A stretch of DNA of 64,000 nt from Eucommia ulmoides (Eukaryota; Streptophyta; Magnoliopsida; Garryales; Eucommiaceae). This document shows positions 49,640 through 61,696 of this stretch, piece after piece. The notes under the pieces were generated by a model. That model was not told where the DNA came from, made no database searches, and saw only the letters and a list, made by a program, of their open reading frames with translations. Within the stretch, counting starts at the first letter, position 1. Every line of letters starts with the position of its first letter. The stretch lies in contig CM028336.1 of assembly GCA_016647705.1 (NCBI GenBank), positions 620,001 through 684,000 on the forward strand. Direction: 5' to 3'. The position numbers and the translations under genes were made by a program.

Positions 49640-50360
49640 ATATTACATATGTATACAATCTAATTAAGCACACACAAGCATTTCAAGAGATTGAACACTT
49701 AAAATTTATTGAACATGTAGAAAATAGAATTTTCTACTCTTTGAGCTAATTTGTCAATTAATTATAGATGTAATGATGAACATATCAATTGATCATGCAT
49801 ATATCATGTAGAAAAATTAAACTAACATCTCATAATATGATTTGAACATTACGAACAAAATATGATATGCAAATCCACATTTCGGTTCATGACAAAATTC
49901 TGCATTTAGTGTTCTTAAGTTGTTTAAATTGTTTTAATCCAATTTTATTTGATTCAACATGGTATGGATCAAATTAAATGATGATAACATATTAGATAAT
50001 CAATATAAAGCATATGAATCATCATACAACAATTAAAACAAACATACGACGCCAAAACGTGAAGCTAAAAATAGAGCAGGAGAGAGAAAGTACACTGCTT
50101 GGAAGTAGTCAACTACTTCCAATATAAGTAGTCAATTACTTATGTTGCAGATCCTGCGGCATTTTGTTTTCGTTTGTTTTGGGTTTTTAGTCTCAGATTA
50201 TGATCGTTTATCAATCTAAACACTTTTAAAAATATGTATCAACTATATTCATGATATTTAGATGATCCAAAAACTCAATGTACCTCATGATCATGTTAAG
50301 AATATGAATTTTCGATTTTGCATAATTATGATCAATATCTGTTTTTTCTGTTATAGCATG
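49640..50360. repeat. Repeat R copy with paired palindromes
   Basis: 49640-50060 matches 40000-40380 and 44420-44640. At 50103-50118 and 50126-50141 are AAGTAGTCAACTACTT and AAGTAGTCAATTACTT, starts 23 bp apart, diverged relatives of the pair at 46646. Confidence 0.6.
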
Positions 50361-50998
50361 TGTTGATGCCAAAAAGTGGTGACGGGTCAACAGGATGATC
50401 TGGAAGGATATCAGGGGCACAGGACCGCTGATGGTGTAATTAACTGGGTGAATTTTGAGGTAATGACGACCTCCGAGCTGAGCTCCACTTTTTCACTTCG
50501 AGCACCTGCACAAAGACCCACTGGGGTTGTGCCCGATGAAGTCCCTCCGGCGTGAGAGTAAGTATCCGGGGGAGAAGGGCTAAAAGTGCTCTAGTGTCAG
50601 TAGAGAAGACGTACCTTGGGCATTGAATGCCACGGTGTATTTATAGGTGCTGGACTCGATTAGCGCCGCGAGATCAGGGAGATAAACTCGGGTTAACCAA
50701 CCTAACTCGTTGGTAGCCAATGAGCAGGCGGATTAGTGCTCTAATCAGTTAGTTTGGGCTTATGGGCCCATCTGTGGAGGCCCATGGGCCGTAGCTTCCC
50801 CATGGCCTGAAGAGGTCCTCAGCGGCGAAGAATCTGAGCTGGGAGTATTTGAGCTCATCAGCTCGGCACGGACTCCACCAGCTCGATACAATGGTCTTCA
50901 GCTCAGTTTGGAGGGAACCCGGCTCCCAGCTCGGCTATTTTTCCATACTTTGAGCGATATCTTCCACGTGACATATGTGACGAAATTTCCCCACATCA
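50361..50998 (-). mobile_element. Solo LTR, 638 bp, TSD GCATG
   Basis: Read on the minus strand it starts TGATGTGGGGAAATTTC and ends CTTTTTGGCATCAACA. A perfect 5-bp TSD GCATG flanks it (50356-50360, 50999-51003). A promoter-like CCTATAAATACACCG occurs at about 50635-50650 on the minus strand. Its GC content is clearly above its surroundings, suggesting a recent insertion. Confidence 0.82.
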
Positions 50999-51003
50999 GC
51001 ATG

Positions 51004-52654
51004 TAATGATCAAACGCATATTTCACATTATAATATATAAGCATATTGGATATGTTAAAATCAGTATATCACAATTATGAACAAATACGGGGTATGTGTG
51101 TGCGTACTATAGAGTTCTGAGTTCAATATTCCGTGGGTATTGTCGAAATAAAAAATTACTTTAATGTAAATCATATCTTTTCATACCTTTTCGACTTGAT
51201 TTCACTTTCATGATATGTTTCGGTGATGCTTGGATAATCTATATTCAAAATCATTGTTAATTCATTTAAAACGTCAAATATGTGTGTTATCGTCAAAATC
51301 ATATTTATCCGGTGATCTTATGATTGAAACCGCTTAAACTAACAAATATCATTTCACACTATTTAACGGATTTAACTGACTTCCGGCTGTTGACCGTTAG
51401 AGTTAACGAAAAACGTAACCGTTGCACTTTAATTCAAAACTACAGGAGGGTAACTGACAAAAATAAAACCACATGGGGTAAGTGCAAATCAGCCAAACTA
51501 CAGGGGATAAAGTGTTATTTACGCCTGGGAGAGCATTTAATGTGAGAGGACAAAGAGAATTTGACATTTGATAAAGTTGTTAAAGTTAAGATATACATAC
51601 ACACCCATTAAGGAATCTTAGAAAAGATGACAATTTTGACCTTCCCAAATTTTTTGTTTGTTGACATGAAAACAAACAAGATGTTTTTACACTTCGTTTG
51701 TTGGTGATTTGATAGGGAATTAAGCGTATACGAAACGCATCTTGTAGCGGTAATGAAATTTTTGCCTTCGCCTTGATTTTCACCTCATCGGGGATGTCCA
51801 TCGTCTATGACAACAATATGGTCGAAAACACATTATGAAAAGATACAACCCCAATCTCAATACCATTCCCATCGTTGTCCTTTCTCCTCACCAACTTTAT
51901 ACACAACGTCTAATTTTTAAAAGATAAATATACAATTAAAAATATAAATATAAATAAAATAGTATTTTGTTTTCACAATAAAAATAAATAAAACAATATT
52001 ATATTTTTTTTTCTTTTTAACTTTTATTTTTTGTATTTGATATTTATTTTTTATTTCTAATTATATTATAAATTTTATTAGATTAATAATAAAATTATTT
52101 ATATTTTGGCTAACAAGAAGCAATGAAATTATCTATATTTTGCTAATGATTGTCTTAATTCTAATTAATTGTATATAACTTCGTACTTTTATCTTATTCA
52201 TTCTCTCCAACCGTTTAATAAATTTATCTCTCCATCTATTAATTATATATAAAATTTATTCAATTCCATGTGCTTTAAGGAGTATTATAATATTTTTTTA
52301 TCAAATAATAAAAATTACTAAACAACATAAAAAATGACTTGTTATATTATTTCAAAACTATTATCTGAAAAATATAAAGTTAAATAATTGGAAAAAAAAT
52401 CCTAGGATTTGTTAACTTTATATTTACTATTTAAAAAAAAAAAAAAAGTGGTTACTGTTAATAAATTTAGAGGTTGACATTAATAGTTTTTTAAGTTAGT
52501 TTTTTTAATATTTTTGAATAAATTTATTTTTGATATACTCATAAAATATATTTGATATAAAACTAAACGATTAATTGTGTCTATGTACAATATTCAAATA
52601 AAAAATAATTATTAATATTTTTTAGGTCTTGCATATTATACGGGTTTATAACTA
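51004..52654. repeat. Repeat R end and AT-rich DNA with a Helitron-like 3' end
   Basis: 51004-51341 matches 41790-42306. 51425-51525 is the inverted partner of 36331-36430. At 52640-52655 the plus strand reads ATACGGGTTTATAACTAG followed by T, like a Helitron 3' end; I cannot place its 5' end. No gene is seen. Confidence 0.4.
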
Positions 52655-52745
52655 GTCTAATACTTAAAGTGGAAGGAGAAAAAATATTTTAATGTGGTTA
52701 GAAAATATTTATATCAAGAATTTTAGTGAACTAACGTATAATCAA

Positions 52746-53016
52746 TGTTAGAGTTTTTTTTAATTATTTAGAAGTTCATTATTTAGTTTGTAGTTATTTT
52801 TTTAGTGGATAAAGAACGTGGGTTTTCTTTACCTAGCTTCTAGGAGTTGATGTTAGTGGAGTAGGTTGATGTTAGTGGAGTAAATAGGAGTTGGTGTTAG
52901 TGTCTTAGTGGGTAGTTTTTAATTAAATGTACTTGCCTATTTATAGGCTATTATTATTATAAAATATATGATATGTTGAGCTTCCAAAATTTTCAACTCT
53001 CTTTTATTTTTTAACA
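52746..53016 (+). repeat. Copia 5' LTR
   Basis: Differs from the 3' LTR by a few substitutions and small indels, so the insertion is old enough to have diverged but still clearly paired. Confidence 0.93.
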
Positions 53017-53070
53017 GTGGTATCAAGAGTCAGAGAGAAAAAACAGCAGTTTGAGGTAGCAGCCAAAAAA

Positions 53071-55046
53071 ATGTCCAACGACAACTATATTCAACCAGCA
53101 ATTCCATACTTTGATGGTCACTATTATCATTAGAGCATGTTGATGGAAAATTTTCTGCGATCCAAGGAGTATTGGACCATCGTGGAAATTGGTGTGATTG
53201 AACCAGCCAGTGAAAAAGTGTTGACAGAAGCATAACAAAAGAAATTGGAAGAATAAAGGCTAAAGGATCTCAAAGCAAAAAATTATCTGTTTCAAGCAAT
53301 CGATCGTTATATTTTGGAGACTTTTCTTCTAAAGGATAATTGCAAACAGATCTAGGATTCAATGAAGAAGAAATATCAAGGTTCTTCTAGAGTCAAGCGT
53401 GCACAACTTCAAACCTTGAGAAGAGATTTTAAAACTCTGCAGATGATTTGTACTCTGAAAATGAAAGAAGTATCTAATAATACAGAATTTTCAATGTACT
53501 CCCAAGTCTCCTCCAAAGTCAAGCAAAAACTTATGGAGATCAACAAATTGGCCATACCATTTTCCACAGGAACCCCTGATGGAGTAATTTTTAATGACCA
53601 GAAACTTAAGTGACATACAAAAATAAAAATAATTTATTTTTATTATGTTCTCAAATTTAATTTCGTTTTAAAATATATCGAAAATACAAATAAAAATTTA
53701 AGAACACTAACAATAAAAGAAACACAATTAATACTACAAGAAAGTTAAAAAAGAAACAAATTAATTTTATTGAGAAACAATTCATTTTCACTGCAATAAA
53801 TTTATTTTGGATGTGATTGCATACATTCTCTCTCTTTTTTTATTTTTTTTATTTTGTTTTTAAGGTGATTAGATAGGAACAAAATTGAGTTAGTGATTAA
53901 GTATATTCAATGTGTCATATATTTTGTATATGTGTCTCATACATCTCAAATACGTTCAAATGTTTCAATTATATTGGATATGTTAGATATACATTTCTAG
54001 TAAATATCTATTGAATATTTATCTAATAAAATAGGTCTACATAAGAAAAACTTCATATTTCCGTTGCGTCGCTTTCATAAGAAATATCCAAAATTCCAAC
54101 CACGTTATTCATTTGATAGAACATGCCCTTACACTATTCTACTAGCCAATCAAAATTGAATTCCAACCACCTTATTAATTTGATAGAACATGCCCTTAGA
54201 CTCTTCCACTAGCCAACCAAAATTGAATTCCAACCACCTTATTAATTTGACATAACATGTCCTTTTCATTGGTTATTGTAGAAGTTAATGTGTGACACTA
54301 ACAGACATTTACTTTTCAAGTAGTGAGATTTCGATTCTATTTTCATTGGTTATTGTAGAAGGTAACAAAAAAAGAAATAGCGGAAAAAGATAACATTTTT
54401 ATCTATTCTCTAACTAAAATACTGGTATTGCATACGAAAAATACACAAAAAGAAAATAATAAATGAAAAGATTGGACTATAATTTTGCTAAAACTGGATA
54501 CAAATTACTGCTAGTAACTGTTTGAAGTGAAGTAAACTTTCAATATTACTCCCATAACTCAGACTCAGAAATAACTTCAAGCTCGCCTGTGTGGCTATTG
54601 TTGAGAAGATTTTACATTCGTTGGTCCCAAAATATGATTATATTGTCTGCTCAATCGAAGAATCCAATGATATAAATGGGTGTTCATTTGATGAACTCCA
54701 AAGCTCCTTACTGGTTTTATGAATAAATGATGAATCGAAATTCAACTTCTGATGTTCAATCTCTAAAGACTACTACTTTTGCTCAATTCTCAAATTCAAG
54801 AGGAAGGGTAGAAGTAGAGGCAGAGGAAGAGGAGGTAGAGGCAATAGAGATGGAAGTAGGCAGTATCAGAATTTCAAAACTGATGAAGGTCACTCAAATT
54901 ACAGAAGTCACGATAAACAACTTGGCAAATCCAAGATAGAGTGCTACAGGTGCCATAAGTTTGGTCATTACCGATCGGAATGTTATACCAAACTGCTAAA
55001 TGACAGAGAAGGTGGAGAAATCAAATTTTGCAGCAGAAAAGAATGA
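53071..55046 (+). pseudogene. Copia gag, broken, with a ~1-kb insertion
   Basis: The start is MSNDNYIQPAIPYFDGHYY, followed by in-frame stops. The gag frame ends near 53450 and resumes at about 54585 (AIVEKILHSLVPKYDY). It ends in a zinc knuckle CYRCHKFGHYRSEC (C-x2-C-x4-H-x4-C, about 54941-54983). The intervening AT-rich ~1 kb has no TIRs I could recognise. Confidence 0.8.
54088..54262. repeat. ~67-bp tandem repeat, about 2.7 units, inside the gag insertion
   Basis: Units contain AATTCCAACCACCTTATTAA and TTGATAGAACATGCCCTTA, then CACTAGCCAA(C/T)CAAAATTGA. Confidence 0.8.
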
Positions 55047-58000
55047 ATCAAAGACTTTATTGATGGTTTTTCATGTCAATGAGGAACTATCATCAGATGT
55101 TTGGTATGTGGATACAGGCTGCAACAACCACATGTATGAAAATAAGTCCTTTTTTTCTTCTTGAAATGAAGGGTTTCATTCTACTTTGAGTTTTGGTGAT
55201 TGTTCTACAGTGAAAGAGATGGGAAAAGGTGATATTAATATTAGAACCAAGAACGGTTTTGTAGAAACAATTTTCAATGTTTTTTATGTTCCTGACTTGA
55301 AAAATAATTTATTAAGTGTTGGTCAATTTCAAGAAAAGGGTTATGTGATAACTATTCAAAAAAGTGTTTGTGAGATTTATGATCCTTCAAGAGGAGCAAT
55401 TATTGTTGTTCATATGAGTTCAAACAAGTTGTTTCATTTGAAGATAATAACATCTCAATCCTGTTTGATAGCTGAAGTAAAAGATCCTTCATGGCTTTGG
55501 CATTTTCGCTATGGTCACTTGAATTTTAGTGGATTAAAGACTCTTCAACAGAAAGATACGGTGATTGGCCTCCCTCAAATTACCATTCCTTCCCAAGTTT
55601 GTGAAGAGTGTGTTGTTAGCAAGCAACATCGTTCTCAATTTCCTCAAGGAAAGTCATGGAGAACAAAAAATGTCTTGGAACTGGTTCATTTAGACATTTG
55701 TGGGCCAATAAATCCATCTTCAAACGGGGGTAAAAGATATTTAATCACTTTCATTGATGATTATATTAGAAAAACTTAGGTTTATTTTTTGCAGGAGAAA
55801 TCAGAAGCTTTTAGCGCATTTAAAACCTTTAAGGCACGTGTGGAGAATGAAGCAGAAAGAGTGATTAAAACTCTTCGCACTGATTGTGGGGGAGAATATT
55901 GCCCAAAGGAATTTGATGTTTTTTGTGATGAGCAAGTATTCGAAGGGAACTTACAGCTGCATACACACCACAACAAAATGGTGTATCGAAGAGGAAAAAT
56001 AGGACCACTCTCAATATGGTGAGAAGCCTCCTGGCAAGAGGAAGAGCTCCAAAAAAATTCTAGCTTGAAACAGTAAACTAGAGTATTCATGTGTTGAACA
56101 GAAGTCTTACTTTTTCTATTCAAAACATGACACCTGAGGAGGCTTGGAGTGGGCGCAGACTAGCTGTAGATCACTTCAGGATTTTTGGTTGTATAGCTTA
56201 TGTACATGTCCCTGATGAGAAAAAGAAAACGCTAGATGATAAAGGGGAAAAATGTGTCTTTCTCGGTGTAAGTAAAACATCCAAAGCATATAAATTGTTT
56301 AACCCACTTATAAAGAAAATTGTCATCAATAAAGATGTCATATTTGATAAGGAGAACACTTGGGATTGGAATAGGCAACAACTTACTTTAGTCATTTTTT
56401 TACGAAAAAAATGATGAAAAAAGTCAACAGCCCCTACAACCACAAATTCCAACAGCTCATATGTCCGAAAATTCACTAAATGAAACTCCAACAGCTGCTG
56501 AAACTTCACCAGTAGTAGCAGAATCCACTAATTCAACAGTTGATCACAGCTTCACCGTGTTCGAAAAAGGCCTGGATGGATGATAGATTATGAGATAACA
56601 AAAATTAACCAATCTAATGATCCCATTACACACTTTGCTCTTTTTTCAGATTGTGATCCTACAGTTTTTTAGGACGCTGTCAAAGAATCAAAATGGCAAA
56701 AGGCGATGGATAACGAAATTGCTTCTATTGAAAGGAACAATACTTAGGAGCTGACTGATCTTCCAAAAGGACACAAGACTATTGGTGTCAAGTGGGTTTA
56801 CAAGACAAAATTGAATGAAAATAGAGAAATTGATAAGTACAAGGTTTGACTCGTTGCAAAGGGGTACAAACAAGAATACAGTGTCGACTACAAAGAAATG
56901 TTTTGTTACATCCTACCCCGGTTACCCGACCCACAGGGATCGGTGTGACAACGACACATCTCATTCAAAAAAGACTAACACTATGGAAAATAACTTACAC
57001 ATAAAAATATTATTTACTAAAGCCAACAAAAATACATATACCCCTTCTATTGGGAACTCTCTTGATCTTACAACAAAAATATTAGTTCATTTTAAACAAC
57101 CAACATATACAACCCAAAACAGAAATCACTGTCAAGATACTCTCTCGATACGGCCCTTCCGGATTCGACCTACTGCCAGTAGGGGACAAAAGTTTCTCTA
57201 CAGCACCTGCGAATGTACTGTCTTCTTAGTAATTTAAAATACATTTTTAAAATAATAATACATTCTCAATACCTTTAAAGGGATCAAACGTAAATATACG
57301 AATACCATAGTATAAACATTTCTTCTTAAATTAAGCAGTGAAATAAATAATGAATATATAAATATCTTTCTAATCCATTCAGTGTAAAACCATACCAATC
57401 ACCATACGCAATAAATCGTCAATCTTAGTAAAACACCGCATTTCAAAATTTACATATCACCCACATACACACCTGCTAAATCATAGTGATCGTTTTAACC
57501 TCACGATCGGGAGTTGCAACGGTACCGTAACTATCTGTAGGATATGCCTTCCTAGAGGACCTAACTGCGCAGATCACCACCTACTGGACGTCTCCGGAGG
57601 CCATAATATAAATCACCACATATTATCAATCACCACCTGCCGGACCACCCTACGAACATGACATAATATGAATCACCACCTGTCCGACTACCCTCCGGAC
57701 AGGACGTAAACTATGTCATAGTCCAACCAACAACACTAATAAAAAACAATAACACTATTTGCCGAAGCAGATACTCGCCATTGTCAAATCAATTACCGTC
57801 AATTTCTAACAAATTATTTATAAAATCTTTCTTTTTAAAACCCAAACAATTCAACGGAATTTCATTTTACCAACTCACTCAAAACCTGCTCGATCCACAA
57901 TATTTATAAAATCATGCAGTTTAAGCAAACACCTAGGTTATCATATATGTACATAGAAAAATATTTTAGTAAGAAGACAGTACACTCACCTGAAAATTCG

Positions 58001-58299
58001 CACTTGCAAGCTCCCTTGGCTCCCTGTTACTAAGTCTCCGAAAATTGTGAACCTATTTGTGACAGGACCTAAATTAATAGAGTAGCGAAAATCAACCTAA
58101 TCGTGTGATGCAAGCCCTACGTTCATTAATTTTCCATTCCCCACATTTTGTCATATAAAGATATGATTTCTTCATTTGATATATTAAGGCTATAAAACTA
58201 ATTTAGTAAATCATAAAAACTAATAAGAGACGTTACCCACTTCGGAACGGTTGTCGATTCTCTTAGAAATTCCTTAGGATATGATTCTGCTCCCCATCG

Positions 58300-58590
58300 C
58301 CTAAGCGAAAATACACCGCCTAGGCGAACAGACGATTTCTTGTTCTCTGTTCTTTTACCGCCTAAGCGAACTTCCACTGCCTAAGCGAACATGTGATTTC
58401 TTGCTCTCTGTTCTTTTACCGCCTAAGCGAACTTCCACCGCCTAAGCGAACATGCAATTTCTTGCTCTCTATTCTTTTACCGCCTAATCGAACTTCCACC
58501 CCCTAAGCGAAACTTGCGATTTCTTGCTCTCTGTTCTTTTACCGCCTAAGCGAACTTCTACCGCCTAAGCGAAACTTCCATCGTCCCTAG
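58300..58590. repeat. Palindrome-bearing minisatellite, 4-5 units of ~63 bp
   Basis: Units read CCGCCTAAGCGAACTTCCAC then CGCCTAAGCGAAC, followed by TTTCTTGCTCTCTGTTCTTT. Each unit has two near-palindromic CGCCTA(A/G)GCG sites about 19-20 bp apart. Confidence 0.88.
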
Positions 58591-58982
58591 CAGAACATAA
58601 CAGAATAGACCAGTCCTTTATCCCTTCGCATCACCAACTCTGGCCACTAAATTCATCACTCCACCTCTACGATCAACCATGCCAAATTTACAACTGACAC
58701 TACCAACCTCATTCCCTTCAACCCAACTAAAACACACACTAAAACAGCACCCCAACCCTACCGGTTGCAGCCCAAAACAGCAAAACAGAGCACACACACT
58801 TCACACACACATACCAACTTTCATATGACCCAAAAAAAATGTCACACTTACATACTCTAACCACCAAGATGACCATCAACCCTGAGAAAACACCCTGAAC
58901 TGTCACCGGTGATCTCCGGCAGCTTCTCCGATGGCTTCTACTCCTTCGTTCTTCTCTCTCTCTCTTGGTTTTTCTTCTAGAA

Positions 58983-59039
58983 TGATGGTGATCCTTGATT
59001 ACCACGTTTATATATATGATGGTGATCCTTGATTACCAC

Positions 59040-59103
<64 letters not shown>
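58983..59103. repeat. 34-bp duplication followed by (TA)n
   Basis: GATGGTGATCCTTGATTACC plus CACGTTTATATATA is tandemly duplicated (58983-59016, 59017-59050), then TA dinucleotides run to 59103. Confidence 0.9.
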
Positions 59104-59106
<3 letters not shown>

Positions 59107-60609
59107 GTTTAAAATACTCATTCCTCCCCCCAAACTTTTAATTTTCTTACCTTTGTCTCTTTAAATTTTTTTATTTTTTTATTTTTTTTTAAATGCACTT
59201 AAATGACGCACAAGCATGAAATCGGGGTCTTACATGTTTGCTCCAGTAGCAAGGCTTGACACTATTCGGTTGGTGTTAGCCACTATTGCCCAAAATTCAT
59301 GGCCTGTATATTGGCTGGATGTAAAGTCAATATTTTTGCATGGGAAATTGGAAGAAAAGGTGTACGTTGATCAACCACCAGGATATGTGAAGCAAGATCA
59401 CGAAAACTAGGTATACAAGTTTAAAAAAGCATTATATGGACTAAAACAAGCACCTAGAGCTTGGTATAGTCGTATAGATACTTACTTTGCTAAGAAATTT
59501 TTTTTTAAATGTCCTTATAAGCATACACTCTATACTAAATATAAAACAGATGAGAAGATGCTTGTAGTGTGCTTATATGTTGATGACCTTATTTATGTTA
59601 GTAATGATAGAGTCATGCTTGCTGATTTTAAGAAATCTATAATGAATGAATTTGAAATGATAGATCGATCGATGTACTATTTTCTGGGCATTGAAGTAGT
59701 GCAATCTCCTGCTGGTATCTTTGTTTCACGAAGGAAATATGCCTTTGAAATTTTAGACAGGTTCTAAATGAAGAATTGTAATCCAATTTTGACTCCAACT
59801 GAACCTGGTCTGAAACTCACAAAACATGGAGCATAAAAAAGAGTGAATGCTACTCTTTACAAGCAAATTGTTGGGAGTCTCATGTATTTGACATCCACAA
59901 GACCAAACATCATGTATGTTGTAAGCCTAATCAATAGATACATAGAAAATCCATCTGAAGTTCATCTCTTAGCTGTAAAGAGAATTTTTCGTTACTTGAA
60001 AGGTACAACAGATTTCGGAATCATGTATAAAACTACTGAAAAATCAAGGCTGATTGGTTTTTCAGATAGTGATTATGCAAGAGATCTCGATGATAGGAAG
60101 AGCACATCTGGTTCTGTGTGTCTAATGAGCTCTAGAGCAGTAACTTGGTTATCAAAGAAGTAACAAATAATGGCTCTATCAACTACAGAAGCTGAGTTCG
60201 TTGCAGTAGCATCAAGCACATGTTAAGCTATTTGGTTACAAAGGTTAGTTGGAGTTCTACACAATCCGCAACAAGGTCCAACTTTAATCTACTGTGATAA
60301 TGTTTCTGCAATTAAACTATCAAAGAATCCTATTCTACATGGAAGGAGCAAGCATATTGATGTGAGATTCCATTTTCTACGTGATCTATGCAAGAATGGT
60401 GTGATTGAGTTGGTGTTTTGTAAGAGTGAAGATCAAATTGTAGATTTGTTAACCAAGCCTCTCAAGCCTCCTGTCTTTTTGAAGCTTAGAAGAATGCTTG
60501 GAGGATGCTCTTCAAAGGGTATTGATTCAGAGGAAGCTTAGTATGGTTGTTTAATTGTTGAAGTCTTTGTTTCTAAACTGATTTCTGCATATATCAGTTT
60601 AAGGGAGGG

Positions 60610-60876
60610 TGTTAGAGTTTTTTTAATTATTTAGACGCTCATTATTTAGTTTGTAGTTATTTTTTTAGTGGGTAAAGAACGTGGATTTTCTTTACCTAGT
60701 TTCTAGGAGTTGATGTTAGTGGAGTAGGTTGATGTTAGTGGGGTAGATAGTAGTTGGTGTTAGTGTCTTAGTGGGTAGTTTTTAATTCAATGTACTTGCC
60801 TATTTATAGACTATTATTATGATGAAATATATATGTTGAGCTTCCAAAATTTTCAACTCTCTTTTACTTTTTAACA
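60610..60876 (+). repeat. Copia 3' LTR
   Basis: Near-identical partner of 52746-53016; preceded directly by the polypurine tract. Confidence 0.93.
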
Positions 60877-60881
60877 ATCAA

Positions 60882-61618
60882 TGCCTGAAAGTACGGGTGT
60901 AAAACAAAAAGACATAAAAATAGATTTTTTATTTTTTTATTTTTTAAGTAATATCTTCTATTCATTCAACATTTTATGCATATTTCATATGAAGATAAAA
61001 CAAATAACAACAATGAAATAATAATAACTAACAATCGAGACTAAAATTTGCACATATATAAAAAAAGGATACATAACACATGTTATATACAAATAATAAA
61101 TAAATTGTACTATCAATCATGAGAAAATAATAAACATCATTTCATCTATACTATTGATCCCCAATAAGAAAAAGAAAGATTATATATTCTTTATAAATAG
61201 ACCCTATTTATATATATACATAGAGTATCCAATAGATTTTTTTTTTTTTTTTTTTGCTTCATCTACACCCTAAAAAAGGATTAAAAAAAAAAACAAAACA
61301 ATTTAGTCATGAAAAATTACACAGGAAAAATAATATGAAAAAAATCAATAATTACAACATGGCTTTGCTTAGAGAAATATTTAAATATTTAAAAAATAAA
61401 ACTCCATTAATATCTTAGATTTACTTTATCAAATTAATAGATTGCGATAACAATCAATGACATTTCAGGACATGAATCGAGGTAGAAGTTAACAACTTTT
61501 GAGCATAAATTATAACAACCTAAAAATTCAATATTATGGTCGAGTTTGAGTATGACCATTTTCATTTAGGGCCGGCTCGGCCATTTATTAAAAAACAAAT
61601 TATCTATCTATCTGTCCA

Positions 61619-61696
<78 letters not shown>

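Larger units (their letters stand above)
47105..49640. repeat. Duplicate of the 44.1-45.4 kb block, with an insertion
   Basis: 47105-47452 and 48641-49630 match 44095-45430 in order. The extra segment 47453-48640 is absent from the first copy. Confidence 0.7.
56904..59234. mobile_element. Nested solo LTR, 2331 bp, TSD TGTTT
   Basis: Inserted in the copia RT frame between GAAATG and TTTGCTCC. Starts TGTTACATCCTACCCC and ends ATCGGGGTCTTACA. Perfect 5-bp TSD TGTTT (56899-56903, 59235-59239). No coding domain. Length and TGTTACATCC ends suggest a gypsy-type LTR (family not certain). Contains the minisatellite at 58300-58590 and (TA)n near its right end. Confidence 0.85.
55080..60541 (+). pseudogene. 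Copia pol (protease, integrase, RT, RNase H), broken
   Basis: Protease core WYVDTGCNNHM (55099-55131). Integrase HHCC finger (WHFRYGHLNFSG ... CEECVVSKQHR) then the D,D core HLDICGP and FIDDY, with a stop at about 55779. RT starts at about 56680 (WQKAMDNEIAS), continues at 59235 (FAPVARLDTIRLVLA), and has the catalytic YVDD at 59577-59588. RNase H includes SDSDYARDLDDRKSTSG and STTEAEFVAVAS and ends at TAG 60539-60541. Several stops plus the solo LTR at 56904-59234 destroy the frame. Confidence 0.9.
52746..60876 (+). mobile_element. Full-length but defective Ty1/copia retrotransposon
   Basis: 8131 bp including nested insertions. 5' LTR 52746-53016 (271 bp) and 3' LTR 60610-60876 (267 bp), both TGTTAGAG...TTAACA. 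Primer-binding site TGGTATCAAGAGTC at 53018-53031 (initiator-Met tRNA). Polypurine tract AAGGGAGGG at 60601-60609. Exact TSD ATCAA (52741-52745, 60877-60881). Domain order gag, protease, integrase, RT, RNase H defines copia. Stops, frameshifts and two insertions make it non-autonomous. Confidence 0.95.

Noticed and set aside
56815-57237. 140-codon frame continuing from copia RT
   Set aside because: It crosses the solo LTR boundary at 56904; only the first part is RT sequence and the rest is LTR read by chance.
58739-59005. 88-codon minus-strand frame
   Set aside because: Inside the nested solo LTR, basic and low-complexity; LTRs often contain such chance frames.
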